Positions 33,481 through 42,203 of a stretch of DNA of 64,000 nucleotides are shown here, piece after piece. A program made the position numbers and the translations under genes. The notes under the pieces are model-generated. The model did not search any database, had not been told where the DNA came from, and saw only the letters and a program-made list of their open reading frames with translations. The DNA is from Metabacillus halosaccharovorans (GTDB taxonomy: Bacteria > Bacillota > Bacilli > Bacillales > Bacillaceae): the NCBI RefSeq assembly GCF_002019635.1, contig NZ_KV917372.1:1964280-2028279 (forward strand). Direction: 5' to 3'. Every line of letters begins with the position of its first letter. Position 1 is the stretch's first letter.

Positions 33481-33820
33481 TTTATACCTCCTCTAACCTA
33501 TATAGTCATAAAATTAATCTATATCGACCTAGGTAAGACTTATGTTCATTACCATCACTATGAAGTACTTTCTTTAGAATTTCCCCCTAGATAAATAGAT
33601 TTCTATATACATTTTAAATTTTGTTTCTATCAATGTATGGTAATTTAAATTGTTTTTTATTATAAAGTGACCAATGTATAAGTAAAATTGATTGGAATCC
33701 ACTATTTATACCCTGCTCATAATATTCTCTCTTGTACCAAACAATTGAGTAATACAAAAAACCTCCGAATAGTTAATTTAATATCGGAGGTGATACTATA
33801 GTTCAAGAAGTACTTTTACT
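33481..33820. other. Gap between P450 operon and TIM barrel gene
   Basis: No gene is seen. The stretch contains the P450 operon terminator and AT-rich sequence that should hold the promoter of the TIM barrel-regulator unit. I could not assign a good promoter. Confidence 0.5.
33755..33792 (-). terminator. Terminator of P450-ferredoxin-reductase operon
   Basis: ACCTCCGA and TCGGAGGT form an 8-bp stem, followed by TTTTTTG on the minus strand. It is 28 bases after the P450 stop codon. Confidence 0.82.
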
Positions 33821-35062
33821 CTATCTATATATTCTTATTGGTAATTGAGTCAAAGTTTGACCTGTAGCAGAATCAGTTAAACTATTTTCCAGATCAAATG
33901 CCTCAACTGGTTCTATATGGGAGTACTTTTGTAAGAATGTCTTCAAAGCAATATTCAATTCCAACCTGGCAAGCGGTGCACCAAGACAAAAATGTGCTCC
34001 ATTACCGAAAGTTAAATGTTTTTTATTGTTAGGTCGATGGATATTCATTTCAAATGGATTATCAAACATATCTTCATCAAAATTTGCAGCACTCATCCAA
34101 ACAATAATTGTTTCGCCTTTTTTTAATTCAACGCCCAAAAGATTGTTGTCCTGTTTTACAAATCGCTCTCTTTTAGAAATATGAAATCTATAACGCAGCA
34201 TTTCTTCAACAGCATTTGGTACTAATTCCAAATCATTTCTTAGTTGATCATATAAGTTACTATCATCATACAAGAAAGAATAAAATATACTCGATATTGC
34301 ATGACCAGTTGTTTCAATTCCTGCCCCTAGCAAAAGCATTGTTGTTCGCACGATTTCATCATCAGTAAACCTTTCACCGTCTATTTCTACTTTTATTAAA
34401 TCTGAGATAATGTCCTCAGATGGATTTGACCGTTTTTGTACAACAAGTGGATAAAGATATTGAAAATACTCTATAGCAGCAGCCTGTTTTTTTTCATCAA
34501 TTTCTTTTTCCCGTCCTTTAGTATAAGGTTGGAACAAAATATCCACCCATTTTTTATACAATAGACTATCTGTTGAAGGAACTCCAATCAAGTCAGCCAT
34601 AACCATTGTAGGAAAGAGACCTGAGAAATGCTGGACGATATCTACATTGTCATAAGCTTCCATATCATCTACCAGCTTAGTTGCTATTTCTTGTATTCGA
34701 GGCTCCCAATTTTTTAAGCTGCGAGGTGTAAATGCAGCTGACAGAAGAGAGCGCACTTTTTGATGCTGGGGAGGATCGACTTCTGTAACATTTATTTTCT
34801 CTGGAAACTCTCCCTCTTTATTATTCGCACCTACAGCTATCGTGGTTCTTGATCCTACACTAGAAAAAAATTCATGTTTACTCAAAACCACTTTCGCATC
34901 ATTATATTTAAAAACATTCCAAGTATCTGTTTCCTTATGATAATATACTGGGGCATTCATCAACATATTTTTGTACCAACTTATTGGAAAAAACTCTTCA
35001 GATCTAGATTTAAATTGAGTAATTTCTTGCATTGCAATGATTTCTTTATTAATAATGGCCAC
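33821..35062 (-). CDS. Cytochrome P450
   Basis: The P450 has 403-413 residues. The heme-Cys loop is FGNGAHFCLGAPLARLE, the I-helix oxygen-activation motif LLGAGIETTGH, and the K-helix ExxR EEMLR. It is soluble and bacterial class I, so it needs a ferredoxin and a reductase; both are encoded directly upstream. The start is unclear: a GTG at 35062 lies inside GGAGGTG, and the ATG ten codons later (35032) lacks a clear site but gives the usual family length. It resembles the CYP109/CYP107-type enzymes of Bacillus, which hydroxylate fatty acids, terpenes or steroids. The substrate is unknown. Confidence 0.94.
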   Translation of the reverse strand: MAIINKEIIAMQEITQFKSRSEEFFPISWYKNMLMNAPVYYHKETDTWNVFKYNDAKVVLSKHEFFSSVGSRTTIAVGANNKEGEFPEKINVTEVDPPQHQKVRSLLSAAFTPRSLKNWEPRIQEIATKLVDDMEAYDNVDIVQHFSGLFPTMVMADLIGVPSTDSLLYKKWVDILFQPYTKGREKEIDEKKQAAAIEYFQYLYPLVVQKRSNPSEDIISDLIKVEIDGERFTDDEIVRTTMLLLGAGIETTGHAISSIFYSFLYDDSNLYDQLRNDLELVPNAVEEMLRYRFHISKRERFVKQDNNLLGVELKKGETIIVWMSAANFDEDMFDNPFEMNIHRPNNKKHLTFGNGAHFCLGAPLARLELNIALKTFLQKYSHIEPVEAFDLENSLTDSATGQTLTQLPIRIYR

Positions 35063-35110
35063 CTCCGATAGTACGTTGATTATTATTGGTCAAGTTTGCA
35101 TTACATATCG

Positions 35111-35359
<249 letters not shown>

Positions 35360-35375
35360 CTAATTGAAAAATTGA

Positions 35376-36392
35376 TTATTGTACCAGTGATTTATCTTTC
35401 TTTTCCATTAAGCTTGTACTGTGCAATGGTTGTACTTTTGCTGATGGCTCAATATAAACTTTTGCATTACTTACAGCTGTTGCAGCTTCTCCAAAGCCGG
35501 TTGCAATGAGCTTTATTTTCCCATCATAGGTACAAATATCACCCGCAGCATATATCCCCTCAATATTTGTTTCCAGTTTTGAGTTCACCACGATTGAGTT
35601 TCCATTAATATTAAGATCCCACCCTTTAATAGGTCCCAGAGATGAAACAAATCCAAAGTTTACGATCACTTCGTCTGCCTCGACTTCTATTTCACAATCT
35701 CCTTTAGCTTCTTTAAGAATGACTTTTTCTAAAGCATCCTGACCTTCTAATCTAAAGGGTATATAAGGAGTAAGAATTTCTACTTTTGATTTTTCAAGAA
35801 GAGCTACACTATGTTCATGTGCTCGAAATTTATCACGTCGATGGACAAGTGTAACCTTTTCAGCGATTGTCTCTAGCATTAAAGCCCAATCTAATGCTGA
35901 ATCTCCCCCTCCAAAAATAACCACTTTTTTACCAGTAAACTTACTTACATCATTGATAAAGTAATGAATGTTCAAGTCTTCTATATTTTCAGGTACTTCA
36001 ATAGGCAATTTTCTCGGCTGAAACGCACCATTTCCAGCTGTAATAATAACTGATTTAGAGAAATGTGTTTCAGATTCTGTCTGAATCTTGAAAACCTCAT
36101 CCTTTTTTTCAATGTTTTGTACCGATTGTCCAAGGCAAAGTTTTGTATGTTCCTCGAATAAATTCATTTGCTCCTGTAAATTGTCTATAAGTTCTTGAGC
36201 ACGAACTTTAGGAAATCCTGCTATATCATAAATGTATTTTTCAGGATATAGCGCGGATAGCTGTCCTCCAAGCTGGGGGAGGCTCTCAATTATTTTTACC
36301 GATGCTTGCCTCATTCCTGCATAAAAAGCTGCAAACATTCCAACTGGTCCGCCTCCGATAATGGTAATATCAAATACTTTCTTGTTCTGCAT
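35376..36392 (-). CDS. Ferredoxin-NADP+ reductase (YumC/TrxR-like type)
   Basis: The 338-residue flavoprotein is of the thioredoxin-reductase-like FNR group. FAD-binding [19 protein letters not shown]-binding [12 protein letters not shown] and C-terminal [24 protein letters not shown] are present. There is no redox CxxC, as expected for FNR. I chose the ATG at 36392 (GGGGGGAAAGG before it). A start at 36410 would lie at the likely transcription start, since a TATAAT is at 36416-36421. It is first in the operon with ferredoxin and P450 and completes a three-component monooxygenase chain. Confidence 0.94.
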   Translation of the reverse strand: MQNKKVFDITIIGGGPVGMFAAFYAGMRQASVKIIESLPQLGGQLSALYPEKYIYDIAGFPKVRAQELIDNLQEQMNLFEEHTKLCLGQSVQNIEKKDEVFKIQTESETHFSKSVIITAGNGAFQPRKLPIEVPENIEDLNIHYFINDVSKFTGKKVVIFGGGDSALDWALMLETIAEKVTLVHRRDKFRAHEHSVALLEKSKVEILTPYIPFRLEGQDALEKVILKEAKGDCEIEVEADEVIVNFGFVSSLGPIKGWDLNINGNSIVVNSKLETNIEGIYAAGDICTYDGKIKLIATGFGEAATAVSNAKVYIEPSAKVQPLHSTSLMEKKDKSLVQ

Positions 36393-36415
36393 CCTTTCCC
36401 CCCTTTTCATGAATA

Positions 36416-36421
36416 ATTATA
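36416..36421 (-). promoter_or_regulatory. -10 element of the FNR-Fd-P450 promoter
   Basis: On the minus strand it reads TATAAT. The matching -35 position (about 36439-36444) is poor (ATTTTT), as expected for a promoter that needs an activator. Confidence 0.6.
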
Positions 36422-36445
36422 GTAAACAATACAAAATAAAAAATC

Positions 36446-36483
36446 GTACAATTGGGTAAGTACCAACTGTACGATTGGGCATG
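36446..36483 (-). repeat. Paired direct repeat, promoter-proximal
   Basis: GTACAATTGGGTAAG (36446) and GTACGATTGGGCATG (36469) start exactly 23 bases apart. The nearer copy abuts the -35 position of the FNR operon promoter. These look like tandem binding sites for an activator dimer, probably the NarL-type regulator. Confidence 0.7.
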
Positions 36484-36664
36484 TTCTATTTATATATAAT
36501 TAGTTCTCTAAAAACTACCTATTTCAGTCAATATTTCTTTCCCACTATCTTTCGGCTACTATTTGACCTATACCAACTCAAAATCTAGATCTAATTTCTT
36601 TATCTATTATTATGCAGTTAGCTTCTTTATTACTATTGTAATAGATAATCAAATAAAAAATATC

Positions 36665-36702
36665 GTACTAATGGGCATGAAATCCATGTACCTTCGGGCA
36701 AA
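36665..36702 (-). repeat. Paired direct repeat, promoter-distal
   Basis: GTACTAATGGGCATG (36665) and GTACCTTCGGGCAAA (36688) repeat the same motif, again 23 bases apart, about 220 bases further upstream and just after the end of the kinase gene. Confidence 0.68.
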
Positions 36703-36726
36703 CATTGTTTTATTTCTTTTATTTTT

Positions 36727-37917
36727 TTAAAGAGGAATATTGACTAAAACCACGGTTCCTTCTCCTTTTGCACTTGTGATTTTAATATCTCCTTTTAATA
36801 TACGAATCCGTTCATTCAGTCCTATTAATCCATAATGTCCGACTTTCTTACCTATTGTATCAGGATGAAAGCCAACACCATCATCCTGAATTTCAATAAA
36901 GAGGCCCCCTCCTTTAATCCAAATCGAAATATTGACTTGAGTGGCTTTTGCATGTTTGGCTATATTCATAAGACACTCACTGATAACATACAAACTATGT
37001 TTTTTTATATGTGTTGGTAGGCTGGACAACGACACAAAAGATTTATTAACATTCATTGATGTTGCAGTTGTAAATTTTAATATTTCTCTTTCGACTTCAT
37101 TTACAAAATCCGCCTCTGTCATAGATACAGACCTTAAGTCGTCGATAGCTTCCCTAGCATCCTTAAGAGTAATTCTTGACTGAAGCATAGAATCCTGAAC
37201 AATTTTCCTCGCACGTTCATAATTATTATTTTGTAGATGAATATCTATTGCTTCTAATTTCATAATTAATCCTGCAAGCCCCTGTGCTAATGTATCATGT
37301 AAATCCCTGGCGATCCGTTTTCTTTCATTAACAATTGTAAGTTCTTCTATTTTTTGATTGGCTAGTTGTAATTCGGATAAATAGTATTGCATTCGTCTCC
37401 ACGCATTGGCTTGTCTCACATAAAGAATAGAATAAAAAATTGCAATAGCCATAATAAAAAATAGGATTGGTATAAAAAACGGTAATTCTTGAATGCCATA
37501 ATTAACACTAACCGCATAAGAATAGGGTAGATATAATAGTATAACAACAATGATTACTTTAAGTGAATTGTCAAATATATAGATACTTTGTGCAATGATT
37601 ATTGGTAATAAACCAATTAACACTGCCGGAGAACCACTCGGCATAATAAAGGCAGAAATAAAAATAATAGAGCATTGTATTATTAGATAAGGCCAAGCAT
37701 ACTTATTTTTAAATTTCCTAGAGAACCAATGCAAGAGTAAATGAATTAGCATTAATATAAAAAATACAATGGCTTTATCATACATAGCCTCTTCCAAAAA
37801 TTGCAGTAGATTAGCCGCAATAAACACAATGACTACCCAAAATACCAATTGAAATCTATAGAATGGGAGATTATCAAATATATCGTAATCTTCTATATTT
37901 TTATTTTCTTTAACCAT
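36727..37917 (-). CDS. DesK/YfiJ-like sensor histidine kinase
   Basis: The 396-residue protein has about five or six transmembrane helices in residues 20-165, almost no outer loops, then a coiled coil. A HisKA_3 domain follows (RKRIARDLHDTLAQG, phospho-His in LHDT) and a HATPase domain (NIAKHA, IQDDGVGF, GLIGLNERIRIL). Kinases built this way (DesK, YfiJ, LiaS types) sense the membrane or lipophilic compounds and pair with NarL-type regulators. The matching regulator is at 31892-32545. A P450 operon between them would fit sensing and oxidising of a hydrophobic compound, which is inference. Confidence 0.92.
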   Translation of the reverse strand: MVKENKNIEDYDIFDNLPFYRFQLVFWVVIVFIAANLLQFLEEAMYDKAIVFFILMLIHLLLHWFSRKFKNKYAWPYLIIQCSIIFISAFIMPSGSPAVLIGLLPIIIAQSIYIFDNSLKVIIVVILLYLPYSYAVSVNYGIQELPFFIPILFFIMAIAIFYSILYVRQANAWRRMQYYLSELQLANQKIEELTIVNERKRIARDLHDTLAQGLAGLIMKLEAIDIHLQNNNYERARKIVQDSMLQSRITLKDAREAIDDLRSVSMTEADFVNEVEREILKFTTATSMNVNKSFVSLSSLPTHIKKHSLYVISECLMNIAKHAKATQVNISIWIKGGGLFIEIQDDGVGFHPDTIGKKVGHYGLIGLNERIRILKGDIKITSAKGEGTVVLVNIPL

Positions 37918-38017
37918 TTCTTTTCATCCTCTCATTTAAAATAACTAGTTCAACTTATGGTTCTACTACTCTTCCATGTACTGCTTCTCGTCTTATCCTT
38001 ATTGATTACGTTAGATT

Positions 38018-38071
38018 AAAAGGTATAAGAAAAAAGCATTCATGTGTGAACGCTTTTTTCTTATACCTTTT
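38018..38071 (-). terminator. Long hairpin terminator after GH43 gene
   Basis: AAAAGGTATAAGAAAAAAGC and GCTTTTTTCTTATACCTTTT form a perfect 20-bp stem with a 14-base loop. It lies between the GH43 gene and the start of the sensor kinase gene and can act on both strands. Confidence 0.8.
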
Positions 38072-38165
38072 GAGTAGTGTGGTAATTAAAAAACGCCAAA
38101 ATTACCCCTTTGTGTTATTTCTCTTCTAAAACCTTTATTCATACATCCTAAAAATTCTCTTAAGA

Positions 38166-39698
38166 TCATAATCCAGGCTTATATTCAAAAAAATCGAAGC
38201 ATGCAGGTGTAGTCGAAGCCTTACCATTTCCCGTTGCATACATGGCGAAGTAAAGTCCCGTAAATCCACCAGCAATTTGTGTAGACAGTAAAGATGTTTC
38301 ACCAGTTCCAATGACAACAGCATCGCCGGTTGTAGACGAGTACGTAAAAGTAAAACTTGTATCAGTAGCCTCAACCCCTAATATAACACTGGCATCATTA
38401 TATTCAACTTCAGCTTCTACTATCTGCATACTTCCTACTATACGGCGGAATATGAGATAAGTTTTTCCTTGTTTATATGTTTTCGCAATATCATAATGGT
38501 ATTTTTCATTCATATATACCGTTAAGCCAGCTTCTTCTCCATCTTCTTTCGGAGTGAATTCCATAAATGTAGAAACTTCACAGTTAAAATGCTGCTGTCT
38601 ACGTCCAACAAAAGCTGGTGATCCTGTATCATTTAAAGTACAAGATTGGCCCATTAGAGATAAATAGCCTGGTTTTTCAGTTAATGACCATGAATTTTCA
38701 CTAGGGTTGCGGTTAAAGTTCCAAACAGGTGCAAGGGTTTGACCTAAGAAATCTTCTTTCTCTAACCACTGCTCTGGATTACCTATCGGAAGTGCTGGTA
38801 CCTCATTCTCCACTTCAGCACGCCCGTTATTCCCAATCGTTGGCCACCCTTCTTCAGACCATTCAACTGGTGCTAGATTGGTTTCACGGCCTAAATGATG
38901 AGTCTTGGTACTTTTCACAGGGCGGAAACCTAAAAATACTGCCCACCAAGAGCCCTCCTCTGTTTGTATCAGATCAGCATGTCCTGTTGCTTGTATTGGT
39001 TTCGTACTGCTCCGATTTGAAAGAATCGGATTATTAGGGTTACTTTCAAAAGGACCATATGGACTTTTGCTCCGTGCTATTGTTACCATATGCCCATATT
39101 CTGTTCCTCCCTCAGCAATCAATAGATAATACATTCCATTGATCTTATAAAGATGGGGGCCTTCTGGGGAACTTCCACCTGTCCCTTCCCAAATCAACTG
39201 AGTTTCACTTTTCATTTCTCCTGTTTCTATATCAATTTCAGTTTGAATGATCCCTTCAGGTCCAAATCCAGGAAAGCTTGCTGCAGTCAAATAGACTTTT
39301 CCATCATCATCAAAGAATAAAGATGGATCATACCCTAACAATCCTTCAATAAATATTGGTTCTGACCACGGGCCTTTCGGATCATCCGCCCATACAAAGA
39401 AACTCTTTCTAATTGTAATATTCGTAGTAATCACATAAAATCGTCCATTATGATAACGAATCGTAGGAGCATAAATACCCTGGGATGTGGTAAAAGAATG
39501 TTGTCGAGTTAATGGTAACTGACTCTCACGTGTTAACACATGTCCTATTTGACTCCAATTTACTAAATCAGTGCTATGAAATAAAGGAATACCTGGAAAG
39601 TAGTCAAATGAGCTAGTAACTAAATAAAAATCGTCTCCTGCCTTACAGATACTAGGATCTGGATGAAATCCACTAATTATAGGGTTTGAATACATCAT
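38166..39698 (-). CDS. GH43 beta-xylosidase / arabinofuranosidase
   Basis: The 510-residue protein has a five-bladed propeller GH43 domain (residues about 1-310) and a C-terminal beta-sandwich (about 325-505) as in XynB-type beta-xylosidases. Catalytic Asp14 is in HPDPSI, Asp124 in YDPSLFFDDDG and the proton donor Glu179 in SSPEGPH. No signal peptide is present, so it should act in the cytoplasm on imported xylo- or arabino-oligosaccharides. I chose ATG 39698, with GAAAGGATTG ahead. It follows the chemoreceptor gene by 49 bases without a terminator, so the two are probably co-transcribed. Confidence 0.95.
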   Translation of the reverse strand: MMYSNPIISGFHPDPSICKAGDDFYLVTSSFDYFPGIPLFHSTDLVNWSQIGHVLTRESQLPLTRQHSFTTSQGIYAPTIRYHNGRFYVITTNITIRKSFFVWADDPKGPWSEPIFIEGLLGYDPSLFFDDDGKVYLTAASFPGFGPEGIIQTEIDIETGEMKSETQLIWEGTGGSSPEGPHLYKINGMYYLLIAEGGTEYGHMVTIARSKSPYGPFESNPNNPILSNRSSTKPIQATGHADLIQTEEGSWWAVFLGFRPVKSTKTHHLGRETNLAPVEWSEEGWPTIGNNGRAEVENEVPALPIGNPEQWLEKEDFLGQTLAPVWNFNRNPSENSWSLTEKPGYLSLMGQSCTLNDTGSPAFVGRRQQHFNCEVSTFMEFTPKEDGEEAGLTVYMNEKYHYDIAKTYKQGKTYLIFRRIVGSMQIVEAEVEYNDASVILGVEATDTSFTFTYSSTTGDAVVIGTGETSLLSTQIAGGFTGLYFAMYATGNGKASTTPACFDFFEYKPGL

Positions 39699-39747
39699 TT
39701 TAATCAATCCTTTCAAATGAAGATAATTCTCGAAGATTTGTAAAACT

Positions 39748-41463
39748 TTATTTAACTTTGAATTTAATAACTAATTCTCTTAACTCTTCAGACATATTTG
39801 CCAGTGTGCGTGATGCTTCTGTAATTTCTTCTGATGAGGCAAGTTGCTCCTGTGTTGTGGCTGCTACTTGTTCAGCACCTTTTAATCCTGTATTTGCTAC
39901 TTCTGCGATTTTATCGAAGGAGTGATGTACCTCGTTCGTGTTTTGTTTAAGAGAGCTAATAAATTCTCCTGATTCTATTACTAGTTTTGTCACTTCCTTG
40001 ATTGAGGTTTGTATATGATTGAATGCTTTTTCTGCTTCCTCTGAAGCAATACTACCTTCTTTCACACCTTTATTTGTTATTCTCATTGAAGACAAAGATT
40101 TTCCAATGTCATGTTGAAGTACTTGGACTATTGAGTCAATTTGTTGTGCAAATTTACCTGATTGTTCCGCAAGTTTTCGCACTTCTTCGGCAACAACAGC
40201 AAACCCTTTTCCTGACTCTCCTGCTCTTGCCGCTTCAATAGCAGCATTTAATGCAAGAAGGTTTGTTTGATCAGCTATAGTAGTAATCATTCCACTTATG
40301 TTTTCAATTTTCTCCGAATGATCATTAAGTCCTTCAATTAAGGAACTTAATTGACTAACATCCTGTTGAATCTCAGCCATCCCTTTTTTTACGTTTTCGA
40401 GAATAGTCATACCTTTTACAGCTAACTCATCTGTTACCGTAGCGCGCTGAGATACTTTATTCGTATGAGACGAACATTCACTTATCAAACTAAGCATCTC
40501 ATTAAGAACATTTGTGCTATAATTAATTACCTTCGACTGTTTTTTCGAACCATCTAGTAACTGTTCTGTAATGACTGCTGATTGGGCGCTAGCCTCCTTA
40601 CTTTGATAAGCAGCTGCAAATAACTCCTCTGAGGAGGCTGATACTTGTAACGATGCATGATCAACGTTATGAATGATAGATGAAATGCCATTTCTCATTT
40701 CATCGTAGGATATCATTAGTTCGCCAATCTCATCCTTGGAGTAGTAAGTAATTTCTCCTGTAAAGTCCCCTTGCTTAGCATCTCCAAGCAAGGTTTTTAG
40801 TTGTGTGATTGGCTTTGTTATCATACTCGATATCTTTCGACTAACTATTATCAACAAGATAATTCCAACCCAGTTAACTATACTAAGAGTTATAATTAGT
40901 TTCTGTCCCTCCCCATCATTTTGGGAATTCAGTTTTGTTGCAGCTGATTTGTGTATTTCAAGCAACTTACTAATCGACTCGGAATTTTTGTTTTGTAACG
41001 TACGAAATTCATCTAAATACAAACCATATGCCTCTGTTATTTTTCCCTCTCTGTGATATTCAAAAATTTGTTTCGTCAATTTATTCATGTTTGATACATT
41101 ATCGATATACATCTGCATATGACTACTTTCTTTTGTATCCATTAATGATGTATTTTTTTTGTATTCATTTATTAATTTTGTTTTTTCATCATCCATTTTC
41201 AGCAATGATTCTTCAGTTTTACTAGGATCTTTAGACGTTAGCCCCTCATACGTTAGTTGATACATGCTATGATCCAAGTTAGAAAGTTGAGTAAGTATAT
41301 ATGAAGGGAGCATCTGTTGTTCATATATAATTTCTGCACGCTCCTTCATCTTTGCAGCATTCATGTTCCCAACTACTCCATTTATAAATAAAAATAATAT
41401 AGAAATAAATAGCAAAAGTGATAACTTGCGAGAAACTTTCAGATTAAATAACCATTTCATCAT
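39748..41463 (-). CDS. Methyl-accepting chemotaxis protein
   Basis: The chemoreceptor has about 571 residues. A transmembrane helix at residues 12-32 is followed by a four-helix-bundle (4HB_MCP) sensor to about residue 185, a second helix, HAMP, and the signalling hairpin. The conserved tip is [18 protein letters not shown]. Start ATG-ATG at 41463/41460 follows GAAAGGAATAATTG; a TTG at 41481 is inside that site. Being just upstream of GH43, it probably reports oligosaccharide or sugar-binding-protein signals to the flagellar system. Confidence 0.95.
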   Translation of the reverse strand: MMKWLFNLKVSRKLSLLLFISILFLFINGVVGNMNAAKMKERAEIIYEQQMLPSYILTQLSNLDHSMYQLTYEGLTSKDPSKTEESLLKMDDEKTKLINEYKKNTSLMDTKESSHMQMYIDNVSNMNKLTKQIFEYHREGKITEAYGLYLDEFRTLQNKNSESISKLLEIHKSAATKLNSQNDGEGQKLIITLSIVNWVGIILLIIVSRKISSMITKPITQLKTLLGDAKQGDFTGEITYYSKDEIGELMISYDEMRNGISSIIHNVDHASLQVSASSEELFAAAYQSKEASAQSAVITEQLLDGSKKQSKVINYSTNVLNEMLSLISECSSHTNKVSQRATVTDELAVKGMTILENVKKGMAEIQQDVSQLSSLIEGLNDHSEKIENISGMITTIADQTNLLALNAAIEAARAGESGKGFAVVAEEVRKLAEQSGKFAQQIDSIVQVLQHDIGKSLSSMRITNKGVKEGSIASEEAEKAFNHIQTSIKEVTKLVIESGEFISSLKQNTNEVHHSFDKIAEVANTGLKGAEQVAATTQEQLASSEEITEASRTLANMSEELRELVIKFKVK

Positions 41464-41878
41464 TACAATTATTCCTTTCAAGTGGGGAGAGATTACCTTT
41501 CTTTTTTTCTTACATTATTTACATCGATATTCAACAATAGTTACATTTCATGTTATGATTTTCTCATCCCCTATTTACAAACTTTAATTGAAATCCCTTA
41601 CATAAAATTATAAGGAATATAATTTGTTTTTTATGGTAACTATGTATCCTTTTAGGTATTTTAGTTAGTTTATTTAAGGTATTCTCAAAAAAAAGCATTA
41701 CTTGTGTTTCAATCCAATGTATATGAGAAAAAGCCTCAGTTTAGTGAAGTGAGGCTTACACAACTATTTATATATTGAAATAAAATACATTGAATAGGAA
41801 TAATTAAATTTGTGGAAAAAGATGAGCTGGCCAATTGGCCTTTGAGGATTAAACGAAGAAAAACTTAGAAAATACTTT
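41464..41878. other. Gap between chemoreceptor and small gene
   Basis: There is no protein gene. The only structured element is the minus-strand terminator at 41726-41757. The rest is AT-rich and should include the chemoreceptor promoter, which I could not assign. Confidence 0.5.
41726..41757 (-). terminator. Terminator of the 40-residue small gene
   Basis: AAGCCTCA and TGAGGCTT form an 8-bp stem. On the minus strand GGCTTTTTC follows. No other minus-strand gene lies close upstream of it than the small gene at 41879-42001. Confidence 0.75.
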
Positions 41879-42001
41879 TCAATTGTTTCTAAACATTTTA
41901 ATCATAAATTCTAATTCACTTTTACTACAAGGTTTTACAGCCATTTGATATGCGAATAGGTATTTTCCATATTTATTCAAGAGTTTTGTCAGTTTCTCCA
42001 T
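41879..42001 (-). CDS. 40-residue small protein with its own transcription unit, unknown
   Basis: The frame encodes a 40-residue, net positive peptide beginning MEKLTKLLNKYGKYLF and ending in KMFRNN, with one Cys. A near-ideal ribosome binding site, AAAGGAGGTATTCAT, precedes the ATG. A strong promoter (TTGTCA-N17-GATAAT, 42030-42058) and a clear terminator (41726-41757) bracket it, giving a predicted RNA of about 290 bases. Three cre-like boxes spaced by 21 bases lie just upstream of the promoter. I recognise no family. It could be a peptide or a regulatory RNA that also encodes a peptide. Confidence 0.6.
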   Translation of the reverse strand: MEKLTKLLNKYGKYLFAYQMAVKPCSKSELEFMIKMFRNN

Positions 42002-42029
42002 ATGAATACCTCCTTTCTTCCTTACTCTA

Positions 42030-42058
42030 ATTATCTTATTTTTAATTAATTTTGACAA
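42030..42058 (-). promoter_or_regulatory. Promoter of the 40-residue small gene
   Basis: On the minus strand the -35 is TTGTCA (42058-42053) and the -10 is GATAAT (42035-42030), with a spacer of exactly 17 bases. Confidence 0.72.
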
Positions 42059-42064
42059 AGTTCA

Positions 42065-42120
42065 AGTAAACGATAACATCCTGTATGAATGCGATAACAT
42101 TTGCTTTGTAAACGCATTAT
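42065..42120. promoter_or_regulatory. Three cre-like boxes at 21-bp spacing
   Basis: AGTAAACGATAACA (42065) and TGAATGCGATAACA (42086) each match the CcpA consensus at all but one fixed base. TGTAAACGCATTAT (42107) is weaker. The exact 21-base period puts all three on one face of the helix, just upstream of the small gene promoter. Confidence 0.6.
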
Positions 42121-42163
42121 TTCTAATTTCTTATTAATTTTCTCTATTTTGCTTTTTTGTAAT

Positions 42164-42202
42164 AAAAAAGCTTCAATCCCATAATTAGGAATTGAAGCTT
42201 TT
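42164..42202 (-). terminator. Terminator of MFS symporter gene
   Basis: AAAAGCTTCAAT-CC and GGAATTGAAGCTTTT arms close on a short loop, followed by TTTTTTATT on the minus strand. Confidence 0.82.
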
Positions 42203-42203
42203 A

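Larger units (their letters stand above)
36393..36726. other. Promoter region of the P450 redox operon
   Basis: No gene is visible in this stretch. It holds the -10 at 36416, two pairs of a 15-base direct repeat, and an inverted repeat AATCGTACA/TGTACGATT with a minus-strand T-run that could terminate the kinase transcript. Confidence 0.7.

Noticed and set aside
42122..42190. Possible second small minus-strand frame ending LLELCQN near 42053
   Set aside because: No ribosome binding site, it overlaps the MFS terminator and the cre-like boxes, and it has only 23 codons from its ATG.
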